In this document: positions 34,366-42,277 of the stretch, piece after piece
How positions within the stretch are numbered: the first letter of the stretch is position 1
Layout of the letters: every line of letters starts with the position of its first letter
Assembly: GCF_004365875.1 (NCBI RefSeq)
Contig: NZ_SODF01000003.1
Span: 145,805 to 209,804, forward strand
Length of the DNA stretch: 64,000 nt
Reading direction: 5' to 3'
Origin: Kribbella kalugense
GTDB lineage: Bacteria; Actinomycetota; Actinomycetes; Propionibacteriales; Kribbellaceae
The notes under the pieces: model-generated
Seen by the model: only the letters and a program-made list of their open reading frames with translations
What the model was told of the DNA's origin: nothing
The model's database searches: none
Program-made: the position numbers and the translations under genes

Positions 34366-34913
34366 TGAGCCCTCCAGGCACGGGTGAGTTTCGGGGTCGC
34401 ATTGAGGCGATACGCGGCCGCAGTGGCGACTGCGGCCAGACAGCCGATGGTGATGCCGAGCATCCACGGCGTACTGCGATCAGTGCCGGCGAGCAGCGCA
34501 TGCCCGATGGACAGCAGCCAGCCGACCGACGCGGCGATGTGGAGCTTGCGCCAGTACTTCGTGAAGGAGGCAGACGCGGCCAACCGACCACGGGACGCTC
34601 CGACGAGGGACGCCAGTACCAGGCCGTAGAAGGCCAGGACACCGACAGCCACCGCGAACGGTCGGTAGCCAGAGCCGAACGGCCAGACCAGAACGGCCGG
34701 ACTGATGTTCACGTAGGCGTCGGTGATCACTGCGACCACGTGGGTTGCCAAGAGAACCAGCCCGGTCACTGCGGCCGAGCGGTGCACGTACTGCAGCCAG
34801 AACCGTCGCTCTGGTCGACGCAGGCCAGGCATGACCATGCCCAGCGCGGCCGACAGCGTGAACATGATCATCGCGACCACGCCGGCTGCACGGGCGAGGT
34901 ACCACAGCGTCAT
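34362..34913 (-). CDS. two-haem ferric reductase-like membrane protein
   Basis: 183 residues with about five or six membrane helices. Histidine pairs His44/His58 (YVHRSAAVTGLVLLATH) and His125/His138 (KLHIAASVGWLLSIGH) lie 14 and 13 residues apart in two helices, the arrangement that holds two b haems in ferric reductase-like domains. It would carry electrons across the membrane. There is no C-terminal FAD/NAD domain, so the electrons must come from or go to another protein, most likely the NuoF-like protein inside and a flavinylated partner outside. The gene overlaps both neighbours. Confidence 0.85.
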   Translation of the reverse strand: MTLWYLARAAGVVAMIMFTLSAALGMVMPGLRRPERRFWLQYVHRSAAVTGLVLLATHVVAVITDAYVNISPAVLVWPFGSGYRPFAVAVGVLAFYGLVLASLVGASRGRLAASASFTKYWRKLHIAASVGWLLSIGHALLAGTDRSTPWMLGITIGCLAAVATAAAYRLNATPKLTRAWRAQ

Positions 34914-35821
34914 CAGGCAGCCCTGCTCGCTGCGGGCCAGCCCGACAACTCGGTGATGTCGCCGTCGGCGCCGATCAACCGGGCCGGGTGACTGGCCAGC
35001 TTCAGTCGACCCAGTGCCGCCTCGCCAGTGGCGACGAGTGCAGTGCTGAACGTATTCGCCCGTACGGCGGTTGGCGCCCAGACGGACGCGGTCCGGTACG
35101 GGCCTGCGGCCGGTAGTCCGGTGCGTGGGTCGATGACGTGGTGGCCGTAGCCGGTCGGGGTCTGCCAACGCCGTACCGTCCGGGTCGACGTGGTCAGGCC
35201 GCCGTGGGCCAGCGTGACGAGGACGCCCTGGTCACCGGCGCGCTCGGCGACGGTGACGACCCACGGCTTCTTCGGCGTACCCGCTGCCCGCAGATCGCCG
35301 CCGATCTCGACCAGGACGGCACAGCCGTAGCGCTTGCTGATCACGTTGGCGGCCCGGTCCGCGGTCCAGGCCTTGGCGGTGGCACCTAGGTCGAGGGCGC
35401 AGTCCGTGGGTACGCCGAGCAGCGCGAGCTTCCGGTTGAGGCGGACCTCCTGCCAGCCCGCGATCGGCCCCGGTTCGTCGGGAGGTTGCGGGAAGCGGCG
35501 TCGTACCGCCTCGATGTCGGCGTCGTACCCGGCCGCGATCACAGCTGGGCCGACGGTCGGGTCGACCGCGCCGCCACTCATCTGTGCTGCGACCAGACTG
35601 ACGTCGACCAGGTCGACGAGCAGGCGCGACACCGGTACGAGCGCACCGGCCCGGCTGTTCACGACCGACAGCTCCGAGTCCGGGCGGAACCGACTCGCCG
35701 CCTTGTCGACGCGGTCCATCAGAGCCTTGAGCTCACCGCACGCCGCACCCAGTACGGCGGGGTCGTCGACGGTCAGGCGGACCGTGCAACTCCACGCGGT
35801 CCAGGTCCGGGAGGCGGTCAT
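34913..35821 (-). CDS. apbE: FAD:protein FMN transferase (ApbE family)
   Basis: 302 residues. ApbE attaches FMN from FAD to a Thr or Ser of an exported target protein. Family blocks are AVDPTVGPAVIAAG, DLGATAKAWTADRA, VLVEIGGDLRAAG and GYGHHVIDPRTGLPA with the metal-binding Asp/Thr. No clear signal peptide is seen, so the enzyme may act inside, or be exported by a route not visible here. The ATG overlaps the stop of the Ser-rich gene (ATGA), and the stop overlaps the two-haem gene, which ties flavin attachment to this electron chain. Confidence 0.92.
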   Translation of the reverse strand: MTASRTWTAWSCTVRLTVDDPAVLGAACGELKALMDRVDKAASRFRPDSELSVVNSRAGALVPVSRLLVDLVDVSLVAAQMSGGAVDPTVGPAVIAAGYDADIEAVRRRFPQPPDEPGPIAGWQEVRLNRKLALLGVPTDCALDLGATAKAWTADRAANVISKRYGCAVLVEIGGDLRAAGTPKKPWVVTVAERAGDQGVLVTLAHGGLTTSTRTVRRWQTPTGYGHHVIDPRTGLPAAGPYRTASVWAPTAVRANTFSTALVATGEAALGRLKLASHPARLIGADGDITELSGWPAASRAA

Positions 35822-36093
35822 GAGCCGTTGCTCCCACCTTGCGAGGTGGAGCCCGAGCTGGACGAGCCCAGCCCGCTCGAGCTGTCGTCCGAGCTGGAAC
35901 CGCTGGAGCTGGAGTTCGAGTCGTCGGAGCTGCTCGAGGTTGCCGTCGTACCGGAGCTGCTGGAGTGCTTCGACGAGACGACCGCGACCGAGATCCCGGT
36001 TGCCCCGACCCCGAGGACGGCGGTGGCTATGGCTGCCGCGGACGCCCGGTGCAACCAGCGTCGGCGGGTGGAAGCTGCATCTGAGGTGACCAT
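35818..36093 (-). CDS. Ser-rich membrane-anchored protein, possible flavinylation target
   Basis: 91 residues. A basic N-terminus and a helix at about residues 18-40 anchor the protein; the rest is exported and almost all Ser, Gly, Asp and Thr. SGTTATS at residues 47-53 resembles the S-G-A-T-x-T-S site that ApbE flavinylates in FMN-binding domains, but no folded FMN_bind domain is present. As first gene of the operon and coupled to apbE, it may be a minimal flavin carrier. It could instead be only a linker-like surface protein; the motif match is partial and the region is Ser/Thr-rich. Confidence 0.6.
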   Translation of the reverse strand: MVTSDAASTRRRWLHRASAAAIATAVLGVGATGISVAVVSSKHSSSSGTTATSSSSDDSNSSSSGSSSDDSSSGLGSSSSGSTSQGGSNGS

Positions 36094-36184
36094 GCGCCAA
36101 GACTCGCCGCAGGCTCCTCAGCCGCACTCCAAGAGAAGATCAAGCCACCGTCAAGTTCTCCTGAAAGCTGTCTGAGAGCTTCCC

Positions 36185-36676
36185 TCAGGATGTACCGCGA
36201 ACCTCAGGCGGGCAGTCGGTGTCGCAGTGCTTGCCGATGGTCGCGACGATCTCGTCCGAGACCTCGCCGAGCACCGCCAGCCGCTCCGGACCGAACACGT
36301 CCACGAAGAACTCCCGGACCCGGGCCGCATGCGCCGGCGCACATTCCTTGATCGCGGCCAGGCCCTGCTCAGTGATGGCGATCTCCGGGTAGCGGGACTC
36401 GCAGGCCTCCTTGCGGATCAAGCCGCGCTTCTCCATCCGGGTCAGGTGGTGCGACAGCCGGCTCTTCTCCCACTGGGTCGACCGGCTCAGCTCGAACGCC
36501 CGCATCCGGCCGGACTCCGACTCGGACAGGTTGACCAGGATCTCGAAGTCCGACTTGGACAGGCCGAACTCTCGCTGGAGGTGGCGCTCGAGGTGCGTCT
36601 CCAGCGTCCGGTTCATCAGCAGATAGCTCCGCCACGCCTTCTGCTCGTCGTCGTCGAGCCACGGTTCCTTGGTCAC
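36185..36676 (-). CDS. MarR family transcriptional regulator
   Basis: 163 residues. The winged helix is at about residues 35-110 (SKSDFEILVNLSESESGRMR, STQWEKSRLSHHLTRMEKRG). GTG 36676 gives the usual VTKEPWLDDDEQKAWRSYL start; TAGGAT lies seven bases before it, so the mRNA may be leaderless. ATG 36685 and 36706 are alternatives, but 36706 lies inside an operator. It is divergent from the NmrA-like gene and should repress both through the two GTTGA-N4-TCAAC sites. The signal is unknown; the NmrA target suggests redox or electrophile stress. Confidence 0.88.
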   Translation of the reverse strand: MTKEPWLDDDEQKAWRSYLLMNRTLETHLERHLQREFGLSKSDFEILVNLSESESGRMRAFELSRSTQWEKSRLSHHLTRMEKRGLIRKEACESRYPEIAITEQGLAAIKECAPAHAARVREFFVDVFGPERLAVLGEVSDEIVATIGKHCDTDCPPEVRGTS

Positions 36677-36697
36677 GAACCCCATCCTACCCGCCTG

Positions 36698-36713
36698 GGT
36701 TGACACATCAACC
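36698..36713. promoter_or_regulatory. MarR operator 1
   Basis: GGTTGACACATCAACC is an inverted repeat (GGTTGA/TCAACC around CACA). It covers the -35 of the rightward promoter and lies just upstream of the marR start. An almost identical copy is centred 36 bp away. Confidence 0.75.
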
Positions 36714-36727
36714 AGACGCGCTACGAT
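36700..36727 (+). promoter_or_regulatory. promoter of the NmrA-like gene
   Basis: TTGACA (36700-36705) and TACGAT (36722-36727) are 16 bases apart, a good housekeeping promoter. The -35 lies in operator 1 and operator 2 lies just after the expected transcription start, so a bound repressor would block both binding and escape of polymerase. Confidence 0.7.
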
Positions 36728-36733
36728 CGGTCA

Positions 36734-36749
36734 GGTTGACACATCAACT
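36734..36749. promoter_or_regulatory. MarR operator 2
   Basis: GGTTGACACATCAACT repeats operator 1 with one change at the last base. The centre-to-centre distance of 36 bp is about 3.5 helical turns. It lies at the start of the NmrA-like transcript. Confidence 0.72.
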
Positions 36750-36772
36750 CAACTCATCGGGAGTGCACGGAT

Positions 36773-37750
36773 ATGACTGACAAGAAGCTGATCGCCGTCG
36801 TCGGTGCGACCGGATCGCAGGGCGGCGGGCTGGTCCGCGCGATCCTCGCGGACAAGTCCGGCGAGTACGCCGTCCGGGCGCTGACCCGGAACCCGGACTC
36901 CGGCTCGTCGAAGGAACTCGCCGCGGCCGGCGCCGAGGTGGTCGCGGCCGACCTCGACGACGAGGCGAGCGTGCGGGCTGCGTTCGACGGCGCGTACGGC
37001 GCTTTCGTGGTGACGAACTACTGGGCCGCGCTGACACCCGACGAAGAGGCCGCCCGGACCCGCGCCGAGATGGAGCTCGCCCAGGCCGAGAACGCCGCCC
37101 GCGCCGCTCGTGACGCCGGCGTCAAGCACCTGGTCTGGTCGACACTCGAGGACACCCGGCCGTTCTTCGACGGACGCGACGACGTACCGGATCTGGACGA
37201 CGGCCGCTACAAGGTCCCGCATTTCGACGCCAAGGGCGAGGCGGACGAGCTGTTCACGAAGTACGGCGTACCCACGACGTTCCTGCGGACCACGTTCTAC
37301 TTCGATGCCTTCCTCAACGGCATGCCGCCGACCCGGAACGCCGACGGCAAGCTGACGATCACCCTGCCGATGGGCGACCGTCGACTGTCCGGCGTCGCCT
37401 CGGAGGACATCGGCCGGAGCGCCTTCGCGATCCTCAAGCGGCCCGACCTAATCGGCGAAACCGTCAGCATCGCCGGCGACCACCTCACTGGCAAGGAGTA
37501 CGCCGCCGCCCTGAGCGACACTCTCGGCGAAGAGGTCGTCTACCACGCCCCCACCTGGGAAGAGTTCCGCACCTACCCCTTCCCCATGGCCATCGAAATG
37601 TCCAACATGTTCCAGTTCTACGCCGAGAACCACGACCGGTTTACCGGGGAGCGTGACATCGAGAAGGTTCGTGAGCTGAACCCTGAGCTCGAGTCGTTTG
37701 CGACGTGGGTCGAGAAGCACCGTGAAGAGCTCAAGGCTGCACAGAGCTGA
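36773..37750 (+). CDS. NmrA-like NAD(P)-binding protein
   Basis: 325 residues. The N-terminal Rossmann motif is VVGATGSQGGGLVRAIL, typical of NmrA-type atypical short-chain dehydrogenases, which sense NAD(P) or act as reductases. There is no clear Y-x3-K catalytic pair. The region FLRTTFYFDAFLNGMPPTRN and the C-terminal PTWEEFRTYPFPMAIEMSNM fit the family. Expression is likely controlled by the divergent MarR regulator through two operators. The 3' end overlaps the convergent phosphotransferase gene by 20 bases. Confidence 0.87.
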   Translation: MTDKKLIAVVGATGSQGGGLVRAILADKSGEYAVRALTRNPDSGSSKELAAAGAEVVAADLDDEASVRAAFDGAYGAFVVTNYWAALTPDEEAARTRAEMELAQAENAARAARDAGVKHLVWSTLEDTRPFFDGRDDVPDLDDGRYKVPHFDAKGEADELFTKYGVPTTFLRTTFYFDAFLNGMPPTRNADGKLTITLPMGDRRLSGVASEDIGRSAFAILKRPDLIGETVSIAGDHLTGKEYAAALSDTLGEEVVYHAPTWEEFRTYPFPMAIEMSNMFQFYAENHDRFTGERDIEKVRELNPELESFATWVEKHREELKAAQS

Positions 37751-38690
37751 GGAGGGTTTGGGCTTGGGCTTCGGTGGTTTGGCGGAGGGCTTTTAGGTTG
37801 GGGGGTGCGGTGTCTGGGGCGCGGCAGGTGCGGAAGGTCAGGTCTATTAGGCGGCGGGTGAAGAGTAGGGCGGGGAGGCGGGCGCGTTCCTCGTCGGTCA
37901 AGGTGACTACTCGGGTGTAGCCCTTCAGGAACGGGGTCGCGGCCCAGCCTGACTTCAGAACGAGCGTCATCGACGGCAGTCGTGGGCCGCGGCCGGCGGA
38001 GGTCCAGTCGACCAGGACCGGGCCGTCCGCGGTGAAGATGACGTTCTTCGGGACGGGATCGGGGTGGACGAAGCCCTCGGGCAGCCCGTCTCCACCATCG
38101 GCGGACGACAGGGCAGTCCGGAGGGCATCGACCGCTGGGCTCGCCTCGACAGACTCGAGCCAGTCGGCGGCAGCCCGGAGTTCGTCGGCCAGCGTTCCCT
38201 CGGCGAAGTGGTGCAGGGCGCCTGCGGGCCGGTCGCCGTCGGCCGGCCCCGGCAGGGCGCCTGCGGGGCGGTCAGTGACGGCCGGCCCGGGGAGGCCGTG
38301 TAGTCGGCCGATCATCGCGCCGAGGCGGACGATCGGGTACGGCGGGCGCTTCGCCTTCGGGGTCTGCTTGATGAATTCGGTGACCAGCACGGCCTGGCCG
38401 GCGTGCCTGGTCAGCGGCCCGTCGCCGTACGGACGCTCCGCCGGGAAGCCGAGCTCGGCGAGATACCGCAGTACGGCGAGATCACCCTCGGCGGCGGCGT
38501 ACGAACGGTCTGCGGAGAACAGCCGCGCGACCAGCGGCGTTCCCTTGTCGCTTCGGTCGACCCTGAACACACCGACGTCGAGCTGCGTCACCTTCGCGAT
38601 GGCGATCCCGTAGGTCGTCTCGAGGTGTGCGGGCAGGGTGTCGATGCTCTCGCGCTGGTACATCCGGCGAAGGACCGCGTCGAACCCCAC
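37731..38690 (-). CDS. aminoglycoside phosphotransferase-fold kinase
   Basis: 319 residues. The catalytic loop HPDPVPKN (209-216) has the Asp and Asn of the kinase fold, and VLVDWTSAG (D228) is the metal-binding motif. It is a small-molecule kinase of the APH family with an unknown substrate; homology to resistance enzymes does not show resistance. The linker at residues 140-159 has an internal repeat (DRPAGAL twice). It is transcribed alone, and its last 20 bases overlap the convergent NmrA-like gene. Confidence 0.82.
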   Translation of the reverse strand: MGFDAVLRRMYQRESIDTLPAHLETTYGIAIAKVTQLDVGVFRVDRSDKGTPLVARLFSADRSYAAAEGDLAVLRYLAELGFPAERPYGDGPLTRHAGQAVLVTEFIKQTPKAKRPPYPIVRLGAMIGRLHGLPGPAVTDRPAGALPGPADGDRPAGALHHFAEGTLADELRAAADWLESVEASPAVDALRTALSSADGGDGLPEGFVHPDPVPKNVIFTADGPVLVDWTSAGRGPRLPSMTLVLKSGWAATPFLKGYTRVVTLTDEERARLPALLFTRRLIDLTFRTCRAPDTAPPNLKALRQTTEAQAQTLLSSVQP

Positions 38691-38752
38691 TTTCCCAACT
38701 CTACAAGCGCACTCAGGGGGCTATCAGGTTGGCGGTACTAGCCTGCGAGCCC

Positions 38753-39547
38753 ATGCGAACTCGCGTGTTCTCGGCCCCGAAGGTCCCCGCGGTCTTTCTT
38801 TTGTTCTGGGTGGTCAAGTTGCTGACCACCGGGATCGGCGAGACGGGCTCGGACTTCCTCGGCACCGTCAGCATCCCGCTGGCCGCCGTCATCGGGGTCG
38901 GCTTCTTCTCCGTCGCTCTCTACCTGCAACTCAAGTCCGACACGTACCACCCGGTGCGCTACTGGGCCGCAGTCCTCAGCGTCGCCGTCTTCGGCACGAT
39001 GATCGCCGACGGACCACACGTCGCGCTCGGTACGCCGTACTGGTTCGACTCCATCGTGTACTTCGTGCTGCTGTGCGGCCTGCTGATCTGGTGGCGGCGC
39101 AGCGAGGGCACCATTTCGGTGCACTCGATCACGACCGCCCGCCGCGAGCGGTTCTACTGGGGCGTCGTGCTGATGACCTTCGGCCTCGGTACGGCGGTCG
39201 GCGACGCGACCGCGATCGACTTCGGTCTCGGCTTCACCTGGTCGATCCTGCTCTTCGCCGTGCTCATCGTCGTACCGCTCGGGCTGCGGAAGCTCGGCCT
39301 CAACGTCACGGTCGCCTTCTGGGCGTCGTACGTGCTGACCCGACCGCTCGGCGCCTCGGTCGCCGACTGGCTCGGCAAGGGCACCCACGACGGCGGCGTC
39401 GGCTGGGGCACCGGTCCGGTCACCGCGATCGGGCTGCTTCTCTTCGTGGCGCTCGTCGCCTACCTGACCATGACCCACAGCGACGTCGACCACGCGGCCG
39501 TCCACGCCCGTGACTCGGCTGCCCACGAACCCGACCTAGTCCCCTAG
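38753..39547 (+). CDS. DUF347 repeat membrane protein
   Basis: 264 residues, mostly membrane helices. Three to four copies of the DUF347 motif are visible: FWVVKLLTTGIGETGSDFL, FYWGVVLMTFGLGTAVGDAT and AFWASYVLTRPLGASVADWL, each an f-W-x-x-k-x-L-x-T-x-x-G-E/A-x-x-x-D pattern. The family (COG4705) has no settled function; transport has been suggested. TACTAG, 11 bases before ATG 38753, may be a -10, giving a very short leader. The end overlaps the convergent VOC gene by 12 bases. Confidence 0.85.
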   Translation: MRTRVFSAPKVPAVFLLFWVVKLLTTGIGETGSDFLGTVSIPLAAVIGVGFFSVALYLQLKSDTYHPVRYWAAVLSVAVFGTMIADGPHVALGTPYWFDSIVYFVLLCGLLIWWRRSEGTISVHSITTARRERFYWGVVLMTFGLGTAVGDATAIDFGLGFTWSILLFAVLIVVPLGLRKLGLNVTVAFWASYVLTRPLGASVADWLGKGTHDGGVGWGTGPVTAIGLLLFVALVAYLTMTHSDVDHAAVHARDSAAHEPDLVP

Positions 39548-39940
39548 ACCTACCCGGAGAGCGGCCTCTGTGGTGACCGGGGTGAACAGGTTGACCAGGT
39601 TGCCGTCCGGGTCGCGGAGCACGATCGACCGGTTGCCCCAGGGCATCGTGGTTGGTTCCTGGACAAACTCCAGATCGCGCAGCCGGTCGAACTCGGCATC
39701 GACGTCCGGCACCAGGAACTCCAAGAACACCGTGTGATTGTCGGCCGCGCGGACCACCTCCGCGCCGTACAACTGGTCCGTCAGCCGGCTGCTGGAGATC
39801 GCGAGCGTGCCCGCGGTTGTCCGCAGCTCGGCGAACACCGGGACGGGCCGGCTTGCAGTCAGACCGGTGACGTGTTCGTAGAAGGCGGTCAGCCGATCGA
39901 CGTCGTCGGTGACGATACGGACCGAGGCGAAGCTGGTCAT
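39536..39940 (-). CDS. VOC (glyoxalase/dioxygenase fold) protein
   Basis: 134 residues forming two beta-alpha-beta-beta-beta units: SVRIVTDDVDRLTAFYEHVT at the start and VPDVDAEFDRLRD with RSIVLRDPDGNLVNLFTPV in the second half. Such proteins detoxify or bind small molecules, often with a metal; the substrate is unknown. GGAGAA lies before the ATG. It is divergent from the WYL regulator at 40026, with a palindrome between, so it is probably its target. Confidence 0.85.
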   Translation of the reverse strand: MTSFASVRIVTDDVDRLTAFYEHVTGLTASRPVPVFAELRTTAGTLAISSSRLTDQLYGAEVVRAADNHTVFLEFLVPDVDAEFDRLRDLEFVQEPTTMPWGNRSIVLRDPDGNLVNLFTPVTTEAALRVGLGD

Positions 39941-39989
39941 GAGGGGTTCTCCAACTCTCAGGATGCGATGTCGTTCCGAGGCTAGAACC

Positions 39990-40016
39990 AATACCGGACA
40001 GGACCCGCCCGGTATT
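39990..40016. promoter_or_regulatory. palindrome upstream of the WYL regulator
   Basis: AATACCGG and CCGGTATT form a perfect 8-bp inverted repeat with 11 bases between. The right arm merges with TATTCT (40013-40018), a likely -10 that would start transcription at about the ATG at 40026. A protein bound here would block that promoter, as in autoregulation by the WYL protein and control of the divergent VOC gene. Confidence 0.55.
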
Positions 40017-40025
40017 CTCGAGATC

Positions 40026-41009
40026 ATGACGAGACCGACGTCACGGGTGCTCGCGCTGCTCGAGTTGCTCCAGAGCGGCGGCACCCGTCGCGTCGCGGAC
40101 CTCGCCGATCGGATCGGCGTCGACGAGCGGACCATCCGGCGGTACGCCGAACACCTGGCCGACCTGGACATTCCGATTCGTTCAGTCCGTGGCCGGTACG
40201 GCGGCTACCGGCTCGCACCGGGCTTCCGGATGCCGCCGCTGATGCTCACCGACGACGAAGCTGTCGCGGTGGCGATCGGGCTCGTTGTCGGCCGGCGGGC
40301 CGGATTGGTACCGGAGTCAACCGCGTCGGACAGCGCGCTGTCGAAACTCCGCCGCGTACTCCCCGCCCGGTTGGCCGACCGGCTCGGCGCCTTGCTCTCA
40401 ACCTCGTCGTTCACCGCTCCACCGCGATCCGGCCCGCCCACCGACACCGGCGTACTGCTCACAATCGCCGAGGCCGCGCGGGACCGACGGGCGGTCGAGA
40501 TCGACTACACCGACCGCCGCGGACAGCGCAGTACGCGCACGATCGCGCCGTACGGCGTGGTTGGGCACGCCGGCCATTGGTACGTCGCGACTGATGACCG
40601 CACCTTCCGGCTAGACCGGATCATCTCCGCATCGTTGCTTACGGCAACCACAGAGAAGGCCCCGGGCGATGATCCGGCTCGTGCCGTGCTGGAGTCGCTC
40701 GCGACGGCGCCGTGGGCACACACAGTGTCGGTGCGGGTGCTTGGCACGGTGGACGACATACAGCGTCGGCTCCCGCTCGGCCTGGCTGTGGTCACTCCAC
40801 TCGGAAGCGAGGTCCGGGTCGAGCTCCGGGCTGAGCGGCTCGACTGGGTGCCCGCACTGCTAGCTGGTCTGGACCGGCCGTTCGTGATCGAGGAGCCCGC
40901 CGAACTGCGCGGGAAGGTGGCCGACCTGGCAAATCGGCTCGCCAGCTGGGCCGAACATGGGGCCGGCCCCCAAGGCCGGCCCCACGGAACGCCGCGGCTG
41001 CGGGGCTGA
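40026..41009 (+). CDS. HTH and WYL domain regulator (YafY type)
   Basis: 327 residues. An N-terminal helix-turn-helix (residues 5-60, RVADLADRIGVDERTIRRYA) is followed by the WYL region (about 130-220, including PYGVVGHAGHWYVATDDRTF and FRLDRI) and a C-terminal extension. WYL regulators bind small ligands or nucleic acids and control defence, stress or metabolic genes. No defence genes are adjacent, so a metabolic role with the divergent VOC gene is more likely. The ATG may be the transcription start. Confidence 0.88.
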   Translation: MTRPTSRVLALLELLQSGGTRRVADLADRIGVDERTIRRYAEHLADLDIPIRSVRGRYGGYRLAPGFRMPPLMLTDDEAVAVAIGLVVGRRAGLVPESTASDSALSKLRRVLPARLADRLGALLSTSSFTAPPRSGPPTDTGVLLTIAEAARDRRAVEIDYTDRRGQRSTRTIAPYGVVGHAGHWYVATDDRTFRLDRIISASLLTATTEKAPGDDPARAVLESLATAPWAHTVSVRVLGTVDDIQRRLPLGLAVVTPLGSEVRVELRAERLDWVPALLAGLDRPFVIEEPAELRGKVADLANRLASWAEHGAGPQGRPHGTPRLRG

Positions 41010-41129
41010 ACCGCCGCGTTCTCAGATCCGGCACGCCTGCAGACAGCCGGTCACTGTCTCATTCCGGTGCCCATTGCGAATGAGCCCAATCGCCCCGCGA
41101 ACCTACTGTTTTCGCCGACATGCGCGACG

Positions 41130-41900
41130 ATGGGCAGCATGGAACAGCAGGTACTGGAGTTGGCGCAGGAGTTGGCCGAGATCGGCCGCCTGGTCGACGA
41201 CGACGATGTGGTCACGACCCTCGACCGGTTCGTCACGCGGGTGGTACTCAGCGTGCCCGAGTGTGAAGAGGCCGCGATCACGGCGCTTACGCAGGACACG
41301 CCCGAAATCCTCGCTCGGCACCACAAGACCGCGGATCAGGTCGCCGAACCGTCGCGGGCCGCCCTGGCCGCACAACTGACCGCGTCCGGCGGCCCGCTCC
41401 ACGATTCCCTGCTGTACGGCGAGCCGCGGCGGATCGGCGACCTGGCCGCGGACCACCGCTGGCCGGAATTCGGCGCTGCCGCGATCAACGCCGGCTACCG
41501 CAGTTGCGTGTTTCTCCCGCTTCCGGCCGGAAGTATCGCGGCGGCGTTCAGCCTGTTCTCCGTCAAACCGGACGCGTTCAGCAGTTCGTCGTACGACCTC
41601 GTGCTGCTCTTCGCGCTGCATGCAGGCGTCGCCTTCGACAACGTGACGCTCTACGAGAACAGCACGAAGCTGATCGAGCACCTCCAGGCCGCGCTGCACA
41701 CCCGAACGACCATCGGACAGGCCCAAGGCGTCCTGATGCACCGGTACGGGGTCACCTCCGACGTCGCGTTCGACGTCCTCAAGCGCGCGTCACAGGACCA
41801 GAACGTGAAGCTCAGGACCGTGTCCCTGAACGTCGTCGAAGCCCAGAACACCGGCAACCTCGCAGAGGTCCTGAAGAAATACGGCCTGGCCCTCGGCTGA
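41130..41900 (+). CDS. GAF and ANTAR domain regulator
   Basis: 256 residues. A GAF-type sensor (about residues 10-180) is followed by an ANTAR domain (about 195-250, HTRTTIGQAQGVLMHRYGVT, SQDQNVKLRTVSLNVVEAQ). ANTAR proteins bind paired hairpins in nascent RNA and prevent termination. The signal bound by the GAF part is unknown. No pair of ANTAR hairpins was recognised nearby, so the targets lie elsewhere. ATG 41130 or 41139 may be the start; neither has a strong binding site. Confidence 0.85.
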   Translation: MGSMEQQVLELAQELAEIGRLVDDDDVVTTLDRFVTRVVLSVPECEEAAITALTQDTPEILARHHKTADQVAEPSRAALAAQLTASGGPLHDSLLYGEPRRIGDLAADHRWPEFGAAAINAGYRSCVFLPLPAGSIAAAFSLFSVKPDAFSSSSYDLVLLFALHAGVAFDNVTLYENSTKLIEHLQAALHTRTTIGQAQGVLMHRYGVTSDVAFDVLKRASQDQNVKLRTVSLNVVEAQNTGNLAEVLKKYGLALG

Positions 41901-41914
41901 GCCGCTTATGTACC

Positions 41915-41944
41915 TTGACGGTTACGTACCCAGATGGGTACATT
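41915..41944 (+). promoter_or_regulatory. arsR-type promoter with embedded operator
   Basis: TTGACG (41915-41920) and TACATT (41939-41944) are 18 bases apart. Between them GTACCC-AGAT-GGGTAC (41926-41941) is a perfect 6-bp inverted repeat overlapping the -10. Transcription would begin at or next to the ATG at 41951, so the mRNA is probably leaderless and autoregulated. Confidence 0.65.
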
Positions 41945-41950
41945 GCTCGC

Positions 41951-42277
41951 ATGGAAGCTGTGTTGCGCGCATTGGCCGACGAGAGCCGGCGTACGGTCCT
42001 CGAGGCCTTGGCCGACGGAGAAGCGACCGCAGGTGAGCTGGTGGCTCTGCTGCCGATTGCCCGGCCGGGCGTGTCCCGGCACTTGCGGGTACTGCGTGAG
42101 GCCGGGCTGGTCGACGTTCGCCAGGAGGCGCAGCGGCGCATCTACAGCATCCGCCCGCAACCTCTCGCCGAGGTCCATCAATGGCTCGAGCGATACCAGA
42201 CCTTGTGGGAGCAGCGGCTGGACGCCCTGCACACCGAGGTCGCCCGAGGAAAGCACGAACGGAGGCAGACGAAATGA
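41951..42277 (+). CDS. ArsR family HTH repressor
   Basis: 108 residues, one winged helix (MEAVLRALADESRRTVLEAL, PGVSRHLRVLREAGLVDVRQ). There is no Cys-rich metal site, so it belongs with the ArsR regulators paired to SRPBCC (AHSA1) genes. The following SRPBCC gene overlaps by four bases, which supports this. An operator sits in its own promoter. The inducer is unknown. Confidence 0.88.
   Translation: MEAVLRALADESRRTVLEALADGEATAGELVALLPIARPGVSRHLRVLREAGLVDVRQEAQRRIYSIRPQPLAEVHQWLERYQTLWEQRLDALHTEVARGKHERRQTK

Noticed and set aside
36706-36708. Upstream ATG of marR as the true start
   Set aside because: The codon is inside the operator and -35 region. GTG 36676 gives the normal MarR N-terminus and fits a -10 seven bases upstream.
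37731-38690. Aminoglycoside resistance gene
   Set aside because: The kinase fold and catalytic residues are present, but similarity to known resistance enzymes is only at motif level, so the substrate is left open.
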